From Gossypium raimondii (Eukaryota; Streptophyta; Magnoliopsida; Malvales; Malvaceae): a DNA stretch of 64,000 bases. The stretch's first letter is position 1. The number at the start of each line of letters is the position of its first letter. The translations under genes were made by a program, and so were the position numbers. This document shows positions 22,233 through 32,876 of the stretch, piece after piece. The notes beneath the pieces were generated by a model that was not told the DNA's origin, made no database searches, and was given only the letters and a program-made list of their open reading frames with translations. The DNA lies in assembly GCF_025698545.1 (NCBI RefSeq), contig NC_068569.1, forward strand, positions 16,678,001 to 16,742,000, written 5' to 3'.

Positions 22233-24640
22233 GATTGCTCCTCCTCCTCCTCACTAGTTACTCGGTTTCGTTTCTTTAGCATCTAAAACACGGTCAAAAT
22301 TGAAAAGTAATCTCTCGGTTCCTTCCTTTTTGTGAGGTGGAGTGGAACAACTGCTGAAGGGAATGAGGCTAAATAATTGTAAACGAACAGTGAGAGAGTC
22401 AAAGAAAGAGAGATTTTAGAAGAGAGTTACTAAGAGAAAAACGAGAGCAGCAGCTGGCATGATGCGACTTCTAGAATTTTAATATGGGAAATTTTGGCAA
22501 AACCCCTCCACTCAATTTAATGCTCTCTAACCTTAATATAGTGGAAAATCAATTATAGTCAAGCATATTTTCATGCCGATGTGATTATACTCTACTGGAT
22601 CATCATTCAGGTATTTTACTTTGAATATTACTAGAAAAATCTTTAGGATGCCTTTTCAATTTTTTTAAAATTCAACTTTTCAAATATTGTGTAAAAAATT
22701 ATCTCTTTATTTTTAAATCATTAACTTATATAATTAGATTTTTTTTATAGATGTTCATTTATTACATATTATATTTTAATTAACAGATTTAGAAGACCAT
22801 TGGATTCACATAAGAGTGGTTGAGAATGGGAACTATTTAGTCTAATTAATATAATAGTATCTTCAATTTTTAAATTAATAAAATTTTGGCAGGAAGTATA
22901 AAGGAGGGTGAACCTCTTTTGACTTTGGTTTCTGGCTCTGCTCTTCTCTTTTAATTAAATATGCTTCTACTTGTCTTGTCTTCAGCTCAGGTTTCCTATT
23001 TTGGGATTATTATATGTTTTTCACTCCTACTATTTTCTTATTATTTTACACCAAATTTTATTCCTACTTTTCTCACGAGACTAAATAGTTGTATCTTTTA
23101 TATATTGATTTTTTTTAATAAAAATAATTAAGTTTTTCTCGAAAGTATTAAATAATATTTTTATTTTTAATTGAGTTATAACTTATTATATATGTTAACT
23201 CAATTAAATATTAATATTGTTTCAATGTATAATTTGATACATAAATTTTAATTTCAGTATAATTATTTACACGTGGTTCAAACGCATACGTTAGACTTTG
23301 ATTTTGATTTGTTTGTACACATTTAAATAAATAAATATATCTATTTAGATTAATATAATTGTTTGTGTGTGCAATATATAAACCTAAAATGGTGCTACAT
23401 CTATAATGTTGCTAGTGGTTTGTAAAATTGAAAACAACCAAAGTTCTATATATATAATTGCACAAAATTAAAGTGCACATGTAATTTTGATATTTATCCC
23501 AAAATTTTATATAAGATGGATTTTTTTATTTCTTTACTATGGAATAAGAATTAATTATTCAACTAACTTTTAGGTCAAATTTAGTTATTGGTCCTTATAC
23601 TATGCATAAGTTACAAAACTATAATATGGTAAATCTTTGTTTTTGTAATTTTAAATTTTAAAATTTAAATTTTCAATCATAACCCAAACGGTAGTAGTTA
23701 AATTCATTAGGTCAAATTTTGCTATTAGTTCCTCTAATATATGTAACATGTGTATTTAGTTCTTGTACTCTAATATAATAACTTTTTAGTCTATTTATTT
23801 CTCAAAATTTGAAAATCAATATTAATCAAAACAGAATTAATTAAATTCATTAATTATAGAAATACTAAGCGAACATAACATTACACGTGATAATATATTC
23901 GTAGCGTAAAATTTAAAAAATAACACAATTTAGTTGCTGCAATTTCAGGTCAGATATGGAATTTTAAAATCTAAAGAAAGAAAAGCTAAATACATAGCTT
24001 ACATATATTAGAGGGAGTAATAGCAAAACTAAACCATCTTGTTATTATGCCTTATTTTGGCAAAGGTCATACGTGGCATGGCAATAGGGTTAACCACTTG
24101 GGCTAATTTTTGGGTCCACTGCCTTAGATGGGTCGTTTATGCCAGCGTTGCACATCCACCATCACACGTGGAATGGTGGCTGCCAAGTTTTCAATTCACG
24201 AAATATTTCAGGAAATTACAAAAACGTATAAGATGATTTAATAAGACTAAACAAAAACAGCAGTTACATTCATATCTCCCAAATTGATATATTAAAAAAA
24301 CTGTAAATGACACGTATAATTTAAAATTGCCACCATCTCATCTGACAAATAATATAAGACAAAACAAAGATTTAGAAGCAAATGCAAAACATTGTTCGGC
24401 AGAGTTACGTGTCGCATCGGTGCATAAATTGTCAGTATTACATTTGTAATACGAATCAAAAAGGCGCAAGGCGATCCTTGGCATTTCCCTTTTTTAAGAC
24501 GTCGAATGTTGGAGCGATTCGTCACATGGGGAGAGCAGTCACAATTTTGGCTTTGCCTCACATGTATACAGCCCCTTTGCCTTTTCGATATGTAATACTA
24601 ACAACACCATCTAATTAAAGGTGCAAACTTAAGGGTTAGC
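22233..24640. other. Kinase promoter and AT-rich repeats, no gene
   Basis: The first 250 bases hold the presumed 5' UTR and promoter of the kinase. From about 22.5 to 24.0 kb the DNA is AT-rich with degenerate copies of a phrase like GGTCAAATTTAGTTATTGGTCC (near 23572 and 23711), a pattern I associate with dispersed plant MITEs. No credible coding frame was seen. Confidence 0.4.
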
Positions 24641-24754
24641 AACAAGGATCCGCCAGGTTGCCCACTTGACAACGAAAATTCTCCGACGTGAACCAACAAG
24701 GATCCGCCAGGTTGCCCACTTGGCAACGAAAATTCTCCGACGATGTTCACGTCG
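24641..24754. repeat. 54-bp tandem duplication with an ACGT-containing inverted repeat
   Basis: A 48-base unit starting AACAAGGATCCGCCAGGTTG occurs at 24641-24688 and again at 24695-24742 with one mismatch; the period is 54. The spacer after copy 1 contributes CCGACGTGAAC, and GTTCACGTCGG follows copy 2, so the block also holds an 11-bp inverted repeat. The ACGT core resembles bZIP-binding elements, but function is unproved. Confidence 0.85.
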
Positions 24755-26812
24755 GCTCCCTAATGATTAAAACAATGATTTGGGGTCATCCTCAAATGTC
24801 ACTGATAGCGTTCATCTCATGATTCGAAGGCATATATACTGTTAGGTATGGCAGTCAATGGTAAGCAAAGAAAATAATTTTAGCTTTGTGGGCAAATTTG
24901 CTGGCATCCTTTGTTTGCATTATCCTTCACCAAGGTGAAAAGGGCAAAAGGAGAAATATAAGTGGGAATTGATCAAGAGAGTTTTCATCATGTGTCTAGA
25001 CTTGGAGGCCAAGCGAAGGATATCCCAAACCAAATTAATATTGGGGAAGTAAAGTAAAATTTTATATATACTCTTTTCGTCTTCAACATCATCAGAAATT
25101 TCAGGTTTGGACTTTGAATTGTTAGCTTCAAAACAATTGTCACCGAATAGCATTAATAGATTTGTACTGTAATGGAAAGTACTGACTGACCAAGCTTCTG
25201 TGTTGATTGTCTTGTCCATATTGTTACCATGAGTTTCAATCTCTCCTGCAACAAGCTTAAATTGTGTCCTCCACCGACAGTGGCTTGAGAAATTGTTCAA
25301 AACGCTCCACTGGCCCTAATCCAAGAAAACAAAACGAACCCCACGTTGTCAGGCAAAGTAGTTCAATACGGCAGACATAATAATCCCCCTTAAATGTATA
25401 GAATCGATTACAGATTCTAGCTATTGAAGTGCACAATTTCTGCACCGACTACTTATTTCGAATTTCGATGGTAAGCTGTCTTCTAAAAGTCAGAGAAAAG
25501 AATAAACAACATGTTCTGTAGTTTTTTTAAGCTCACCGTGCCACGCAGGCATGGACCGTGGTTTTCTTTCTAATTACATTGTCTTCCCCGGTCATCATCG
25601 TATTCAATTAATTAAACTTGTCACGTTTAGCCGCCAATGGAAAATTATAGGCACAATATTTTATAAGTTTCCCTTGCATGTTTTAAACAGTGTCTGAAAG
25701 CAAGCTGGAGTTATTTGGGCTGAAATTGTTTTAGACAAGTCCATATGGTGCCATTTGTGTACACTAGTAACATTAGCTACATAATTTGCTTCGTGTACTT
25801 TTTTATTTTATTTTATTTTTCTTTGAATAAAACAAATCCGCAGATCATAAAATGGAAATTTGTGCATTCAAGACCATGAGCCCGGTTTTTATGCTACTAG
25901 AAGGGGGTTTTTTAATGCCATCTTAGTAACTATGTGAATGAACCAGCTAAAGCTTTAATTTCAACTAAAAATCAACATAATCAGAGAAAATATTAAGAAT
26001 GGAATATGTTCTATCTGTTCACTAATCCAGATTATGCAATACATATAAAAAGTATTCGGGCATATATACCAGATAGCAGACATTTGTAATCAGGAGAGCA
26101 ATCAATAGATGAGTAAGAGGAAATCTATGAACAGACGTAGGAAAGAAAAATTAATGCAACTACTGAATAAGTACCATCCATGCATATTCTGCCAGCATAT
26201 GGTCAAGGACAAGGGTAGAATCCCCTTTGCTCTTAATGACTCTTTATAATCATCTGCTACGTATATTATCACGAAAACATTCTAAATGCACCCAAATGTG
26301 CTAGTATTCAAGTTTTTATGGGAAATTGAAAAGGAATTTCATCAGAAATAATGGCAAGGGCATTCCACGTATTCAGCATGCATGTACCAATGAAGACTAC
26401 AGTTGGCGAAATGTCGCCGTAGGTGAAGCTATGACTGGTGAAATTGTGGTTGAAGATCAGGTCCCGATAACAATTTATGAATTTAAAATTTTATCTTTTA
26501 AGTGTTTTTGTAATTATCAAACTCTGATCAAAGAAAAAAACCACCACATTTGTAAATACATTCAATTATTTAATTCAATGGTAAATATATTATATGTATT
26601 AAATTATGTTAGAAAAAATTATATAAAAATATATTTATAAAAGATTTATTTAACAATTGAATCATAAGTGGAGCGATATATAAGTGTGATTATTCACTAA
26701 TTCCGTGTTCAATCTAAACTTTTGATTTATTTTAAGTTGTGAATCTTAGTTGTTTTATTTAAAGGTTTTATAACAACGTATCAAAAGATAAAAGCACTAT
26801 TGTAATAATTTA
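24755..26812. other. Intergenic, no supported gene
   Basis: Short open frames exist on both strands (24920-25300 minus, 25257-25445 minus, 26326-26640 plus). None carries motifs I recognise, and I saw no exon chain linking them. Confidence 0.35.
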
Positions 26813-28303
26813 TAGGCATAAAGATAAATTTATCCTTAACATTTACTTATTTTGTCATTTTGGCATTCAACCTTTAAAATTTAATCAATTTGCTTACTTT
26901 TTTAAGGAAAATTTGACTGAACTGTTAAAATTTAGATGGCATTGATGTTGCCACTAATGTGGCAGTTCATGTATAATTCATAAAAATTCAAAAAAAATTA
27001 ATTAAAAAATATTTAAAAATTAACGAAATTCAAAAAAGTTCGTAAAAACTTTTAGAAAATTTATCCATGTTAGTAGCATGTAACAACTCAATTTTCAGTG
27101 GTATCGAAAACAGTAATTTCAGAACCCCATTTCTGATGTCCGAGCCCGTAAATATTAAATATTAATATTTACAGGGTTATTATAAAAAATATATTAAAGT
27201 TTGGTCCAGTAATTTTATTGAATTAATAGTTAATTAAGGTATAAGGACTAAATTATAAAAGTTTACCACTATAGATTTTAAATAGTTGAAGGACCAAATT
27301 AGTAATTAGACCATTTTAGTAGTTATTGTGGCATGTACCTATGTCTTGTGGCATGTATTTGTATATGTTAACTTGAAATGATAGTTTTAATTTCAAACTT
27401 CACTAATGTTTTGTTTTGGTAAGGTTAATGCTTAATTGTATATGTATATTTTGGTAACATGTTGAAATATGTTGTGGCAAATTGAAATGGCATAAATGGG
27501 ATATAATTTGGTATGTTTCAAGAAGTTTGAGATAGGTAAACATTTGGCATTTGTCAAATAGTTTGGTTTGAATGTCATGTTATTGGAATGGAATGTTTAA
27601 TGGTTGAATAGGTGGTATAATTTGATGCGGGAATGATTGAGATTATTGTACATGTTTTGGTGTAGGTAAGGTTAACCAAGTATGCACAAAATGAAAGGAT
27701 TGTGCGGTAGTCACGAGATAGGTACCAAATGACTCAAATTTTACTAAAAATAGAGTTCGCGTCTCGGCGAGCAATCTTCATCGTTGCAACGTTGACCGAC
27801 AGTGAGTCACGTCGTGACATCGAGTGGCTTGAGGTCACGGCATGAAAAATTGTTTGACGACATCACGACATCGGTCTTAAAATTTTAAAACTTTACAGTT
27901 TGGTCCTATTTCATGCTCGGGGAAACAAAAGAGCTTTTGTAAGCTTGATCAAGGCTCAAATTTAATTGTGTATCATAACGTGAAAGTGTTTATGACATGA
28001 TTGTATGTTTGAATGATTTATTTACGATGTATTTTGTAGTAGTTGCTCCAGAAACGAATGTGACATCCTATAACTCAGACCCAGTGATCGGGTCGGGCAA
28101 AAGGTGTTACACAGTGAAATATATGTGAGCTGCCATGTCAATGTCATTAAGCTTTTAACAGTTTAATCAATTTTTCCATCAAAAATCTAGCAATTAGATT
28201 ATATTTTAAAAGTTGAGGGTCAAAATGATCCAAAAAAAAAAAAGAATAAAGGCCAAAATTACAAAATAAGTAAAGTTATGGGCTAAATTTATATTTATTC
28301 CTA
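26813..28303. mobile_element. TIR element (MITE-like) split by a solo LTR
   Basis: The two arms (about 26813-27000 and about 28115-28303) are imperfect inverted repeats. TTTACTTATTTTGTCATTTTGG on the left pairs with CCAAAATTACAAAATAAGTAAA on the right, and GTGGCAGTTCAT pairs with the GAGCTGCCATG region. There is no coding content. The solo LTR at 27079-28111 lies close to the right arm. Exact ends and target duplication are unclear. Confidence 0.5.
27079..28111 (+). mobile_element. Solo LTR, probably Gypsy, about 1.03 kb
   Basis: It starts TGTAACAACTCAATTTTCAG and ends GGGCAAAAGGTGTTACA, with the TGTAACA..TGTTACA ends of a plant LTR family. The start is clearly related to the inverse of the end of the LTR at 59351-62307. 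No primer site, internal domain or second LTR is present, so it is solo. No clean target duplication was found (flanks TAGCA and CAGTG). Confidence 0.6.
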
Positions 28304-29099
28304 ACTTATACTATACTTTTGGAACAAAAGAATGATAAATTATATTTTTCTAAAATGAGATTATTACTTGAGGGTGTTTTTATCTTTTCATATTTTTATA
28401 TAAAATGAATAAAATTAATTTTAAACCCTAAATAATTACTAGAGACTTGAATCTAAGACACCATAATCCTAAAAATATTAACTTTATTATTTCAATCAAA
28501 ACCTCACTCGTTTTTCACATTAATTTTTATAAATATTATTTTATCATAACAATTTTTTACATATGACCCTATTTGATAAAATGTTAAAAAATTCAATCAA
28601 TTAAAAATTAATAAGGCCTACTTATTATTTCATTTCTTTTATGACTATATTATCATTTATCAAACATTTTAATTGCATTCAGTGTTTTTTTTTTTTTGGA
28701 ACAATGAAAATTTGAACTCAAGCTAATCTTGAAGAAAGTGAACACCCAATCAATAAGCCACAACTTTAATTCATGCTCGTATTTTATTTTAAGTAATATG
28801 TCAAACAAAATTTATTAATTAAATTCAACACTAAACTTTTCAATACTTTTTTTTAATATTTTAATTTATTAAATATTAAAAGAAGAGTTATAGGAAAAGT
28901 GATCATTTAGAGTTGAATAGAGATTTGTTAAATAGAAATTTGGGGCCACCAGGGAAGCTTTTCGCAGAAGGATATTAGATACCGAGAACTGTCAAACAAC
29001 AAAGCACTAAACAAGCCATGACTCAAGTTTAGCTTGGGTTTTGAATTGTATCCTTCTCTTAATCATTTATAAAATGAAAAAGTATGTTGTTTAAAAACG

Positions 29100-29144
<45 letters not shown>

Positions 29145-29811
29145 GTTGATACATGTTATCAAGTATCAACCAAGATAGAGGAGGAGAGGGGACGGTGCTA
29201 TTTGCTAGTTAAGTGCAACTTACCAAAGCTTTTTGAAGATTCTGTAAATGCAAAAAGGCTGACAAAGAAGCGAAGAAAACTTTGTTCTTTAATATATAAA
29301 TGCCAATCATCAGTGCTGGGCAAAACTAACACTCCTTCGCTGCAAAGAACCTTTATATCATATAATATTAACTTTACGAGACACCCCCATACTGTCCTTC
29401 AGGGACCACTTCTACTTCAATCTGGGTTCCAAGGAAATGCCCTGTTTTTCATTACTCAAGACAATTAATATGTGGTTGAAGAAACTGCTACTTGTTAGCC
29501 ATTTAAGGTCGTCATTCCAACTAAATGTGCCTTCATTTCAGCACCGAGAAGAAAGATTCCCACTTTAACGCCATAGAGATAGTAATAATAATTATCACTT
29601 TATGCAGGGGTAGGGGGGGGGGGGAATGAGGCATCAAATCAATTCCTTAGTGTCAGCCTGTTACAACTTGTAACATAAAATAACCTGAACAAGTATAAAA
29701 TGTTATCAGTTTGAATATAATTTGTAGATTCTATGGCGCTTGAAGCAGAGGAAGAGTTCGGTCTCGGTTTTATTATTGTACATGCTGTTTCTTGGGGGAA
29801 TTCTGCTTTGG
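28304..29811. other. 3' flank of the SPATULA-like gene, AT-rich
   Basis: This region holds a short minus-strand SINE-like fragment at about 28690-28770 (tRNA B-box-like GAGTTCAAATTTTC and a 12-A tail on the minus strand), an ATT microsatellite and a 12-G run at 29613-29624. The ORF at 29202-29468 shows no recognisable protein features. Confidence 0.4.
29100..29144. repeat. (ATT)n microsatellite
   Basis: About 14-15 perfect ATT units in an intergenic position. It would be length-polymorphic between individuals. Confidence 0.95.
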
Positions 29812-32800
29812 CTAAGACACGCCTGATGAAGAGCTATTCCCACCATGATTCATCTCTAATTCAATCTGTGATCTGCCTTCCTTACAAATTTCCTTTACAC
29901 GCACAAAAAACAAAGCTTCGCATTAATCCCTCAAGTTTTCTGAGTTCTGATAGATTCATCACATCTACATGTTAATGCTAAAATTACCTTGGAAGAGGTT
30001 GAGTGGGTGAAGGATCCATAGTGTGCCCCAGCAGGTGATTCAAAACCAATTGAAGCTTCCAAATTAGACATGTTAGCTACAGAAGGTGCAACAACTGGCA
30101 GATTTGAGATGGTGCATGGATTCGAAAGATTAAAAGGTGTATTCATCGAGCTTTCTTCGTTTGAAGAAAATGTGCCTGCTCCGATGTTGGGACTGAAGAA
30201 TCCATGTCCCTCATCATAGCCCAAGCCTGTGGGAGGCATTTGCATTGGCTGTGGTACTCCTGGTAAGCACATTGGGTACAAACTCAATCCATTTCTCATC
30301 GATAACATCTGTAAACAGCCATGAAAACAAATCAAGTTGGCTATTCATGATTCTAGCTCAGTTTGTAATTGCACCATAACATCTCACAAACCAAACTAAT
30401 AATTTAAAAGTAAATCCAATATTTATCATTTATTCTACACTCATGTTTAAGGGACTTCCACGCCATCATGTGAAACAAATTAAAAATCTTATGAACATCA
30501 AAAAGTAAAAAAGTACATAAATAAAGCAAATCCATTTCTCTTCGGATCATGGCCATGGCCATCACCAAAAAATAAAAATGTAGGCATGAAATTAAAAGCA
30601 TTGGTGCCTAGCGTCTCCTTTCCTCCCATTCCAGGCTTGGTAACATAAACACCAGGTTTCTCCATTGCATGAGCAAAGTCATAGAAACCTAGAGTAATTG
30701 TATAGAGCACAGTGCCTGCTTCCTCTACGTAAATTCTGGGAAATACACATTATCAAATTCAGACAGTGACAAGACATTGTTAAATGCCAATATTTCAGGA
30801 TCTTTAAGAAGATCCACATAGATTTTCTTCAGTGTTCCAGGAAGCTTAAGATTATATGTGGTCCTATTGGTTTAGTCTTGCCATAGCTGTAAAGCCAATT
30901 AGCAAACTTTTTCTAATGTAAAAATCTAATAGGCGGTTACAATAAATCAAGCATGTCATGTTAGCTCCAAGGACGTTTCCTTCAACCCTGGAGACTTGTT
31001 AGAGAAGCTCTTTGCTCTATGGAAAACTGTGCAGGAAGGCCCACCAACCCGCACGATGAGGTTATGGACAGCAAGGCTAAGCAAAGCAGACCATGTCAGG
31101 GCAGCCAGAGAACCCAAGAGCAGTCTTAGCATACACAATGAATCAAAAGCAACTCCTAGAGAAAAAATATTGATGCTGTTGTCAAAACTCAGCTTTGTTG
31201 AGGAGATTAAGGCAAAGGCTATCACAATCATCCACCATTTACTCATGGGGAAGAGGCAGAGGTTGGCAGCTGAACAGGTGGAATAGCAGATCTGCTCTGT
31301 AGTTAGGGTATCTTGGATGATCTTTTCAAAGTCAATGCACGATTGCTTAGTTTGGAGAGAGCTTGACTTCTATTAATGGAAAGTAAACACAGAGAGGAGT
31401 CAAGGAGAAAAGGAAAGATGGAAGCCATCGCCATGGGGAGAGGAGAAAAACAGAACTCTCCGGCTTCCTGCTCAGGAGGAAAATGGAACTTGCCTATGGA
31501 AGACAAGACAGGATTATGCGTATCTAATAAAATAAAGCAAAAGGTAAGGTTCTTTAAATAATAGAATGTGTTTTTTTCTTTAATTTAAATTTTAAGACGT
31601 ACATAGATATGCTTGTTCTCTAACGATCTTCTTTTGGCTTTTTTTCCTTTCTTTCTTTAGTATTCCGGAGTTCTCTCTTCTTGAGAGTGGTAGATCTTGT
31701 TACTTAACCATCAAAAATTGAATTACAATCTTCATTTTGTAGGGTGATGATTTAATGATATAAGGCTAAGAACATTACAAAGTTCACGACATAAATAGAT
31801 AATAGTAGACGTTAAAAATAAACAATGTAGTAGTAATACTAATATATAGAGAGATATCAACTCCTACCAGTTCTAAAATCTAGAAAGGCATAGAAGCTCT
31901 AACACGTGATAATTAATACTAATAATTGAAAACGACATTGTAAATTGTAATACACCAAAATTGGAAAACAGAAATGGCAGAAACAGAAGAGGGCACTCAC
32001 CTGTACTTGAAGCTGAAGCTGTTTTAAATACTCGATCGCCTCGTCAAGCATAGAAGCTTTATCCGTCTATCACTCCAAAAACGATCCAAATCATCAATTT
32101 GAAAAAAAAAAAAAAAGGTTTTTTTTCTTTGGTTGTCGAAGTTTACAAGTACCTTGTTAGAGTTCGGGATTAGATTCTGTAAAGCTTTCATTTTCTCATT
32201 AATCCGACTCCTCCTCCTCTGCCAAACAAAAACAATCAAATATCTTACAGATTTTCAATTTCTTTTCAAAAGTAAAATGGTTAAGAAAGTCAAACCTTTT
32301 CCGACAAATTATGGACTTCGGCTGCTCTGCTGCGCTTCGATGAACTCCGCGGCCGTTCTTGATTTGATGGCACCTCCGATGCGTCCGGAACCTTCTAGAT
32401 TAAAATAGTAATCTTAATCTAAAACTTCACAATTGGAGAAAAAAATCTAAATCTTTCACAGGAGAAGATCTTTGAAACTTTAAGAATATTATTTCAAATT
32501 GTTTTACCTCGCTGTCATAACTGAAATCGCAGGCAGAAGATAACGCATTGTCAGCGCTATCTTTAACGTTAGCTCCAAAATACGTTTCAGGATCAGAGAT
32601 ATTGACTCGAGGCTCTGATTCGATTCGAACAGCCAATCCGCCGAGCCGGTACCGATCCATAACCGGAATTCCCATCCCCGCGCCGGAGTTAGCAGCCGGC
32701 GTTGAAATTCCCGGCACTGGAGACGGAAAAGAGTGAATGTTCTTGCCCTTGAATTGCATGCACGAAGATGATGAAGATGACGAAGAAGAGGAATTATGAA

Positions 32801-32876
32801 GGAGCTGGTTAAGGATAGTGGAGATTTCTTCAGTTTCCGGATTCGAATAAGGAGCACCACCGTACAGATCCGCCAT
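29812..32876 (-). CDS. SPT-like: bHLH transcription factor, SPATULA/ALCATRAZ type
   Basis: Six coding exons join in frame: 32876-32508, 32391-32296 (or from 32394), 32218-32153, 32066-32001, 30308-29988 and 29892-29812. They give 332-333 residues. Near the N-terminus EEISTILNQLL is the short helix typical of SPATULA and ALCATRAZ, followed by a run of ten Ser. The basic region and helices (SKRSRAAEVHNLSEK, RRRSRINEKMKALQNLIP, TDKASMLDEAIEYLKQLQ) are spread over exons 2-4 with the Glu/Arg residues that bind E-box DNA. The C-terminus LYPMCLPGV is also shared. These factors act in the nucleus in carpel, fruit and growth control. Intron 4 is unusually long (1.69 kb) and contains coding-like fragments. 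The last acceptor has an in-frame alternative at 29880. Confidence 0.92.
30400..31510 (-). other. Coding-like fragments inside intron 4 of the SPATULA-like gene
   Basis: On the same strand as the host gene three stretches read as plausible protein. 31246-30959 reads MSKWWMIVIAFALISS, then SLGVAFDSLCMLRLL. About 30870-30725 includes LPGTLKKIYVDLLKDPEILA. 30728-30500 includes YDFAHAMEKPGVYVTKPGMG. Stops and frame changes separate them, and no exon chain with good splice sites was evident. I do not recognise the protein. A captured or inserted gene fragment, or chance, are both possible. Confidence 0.3.
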
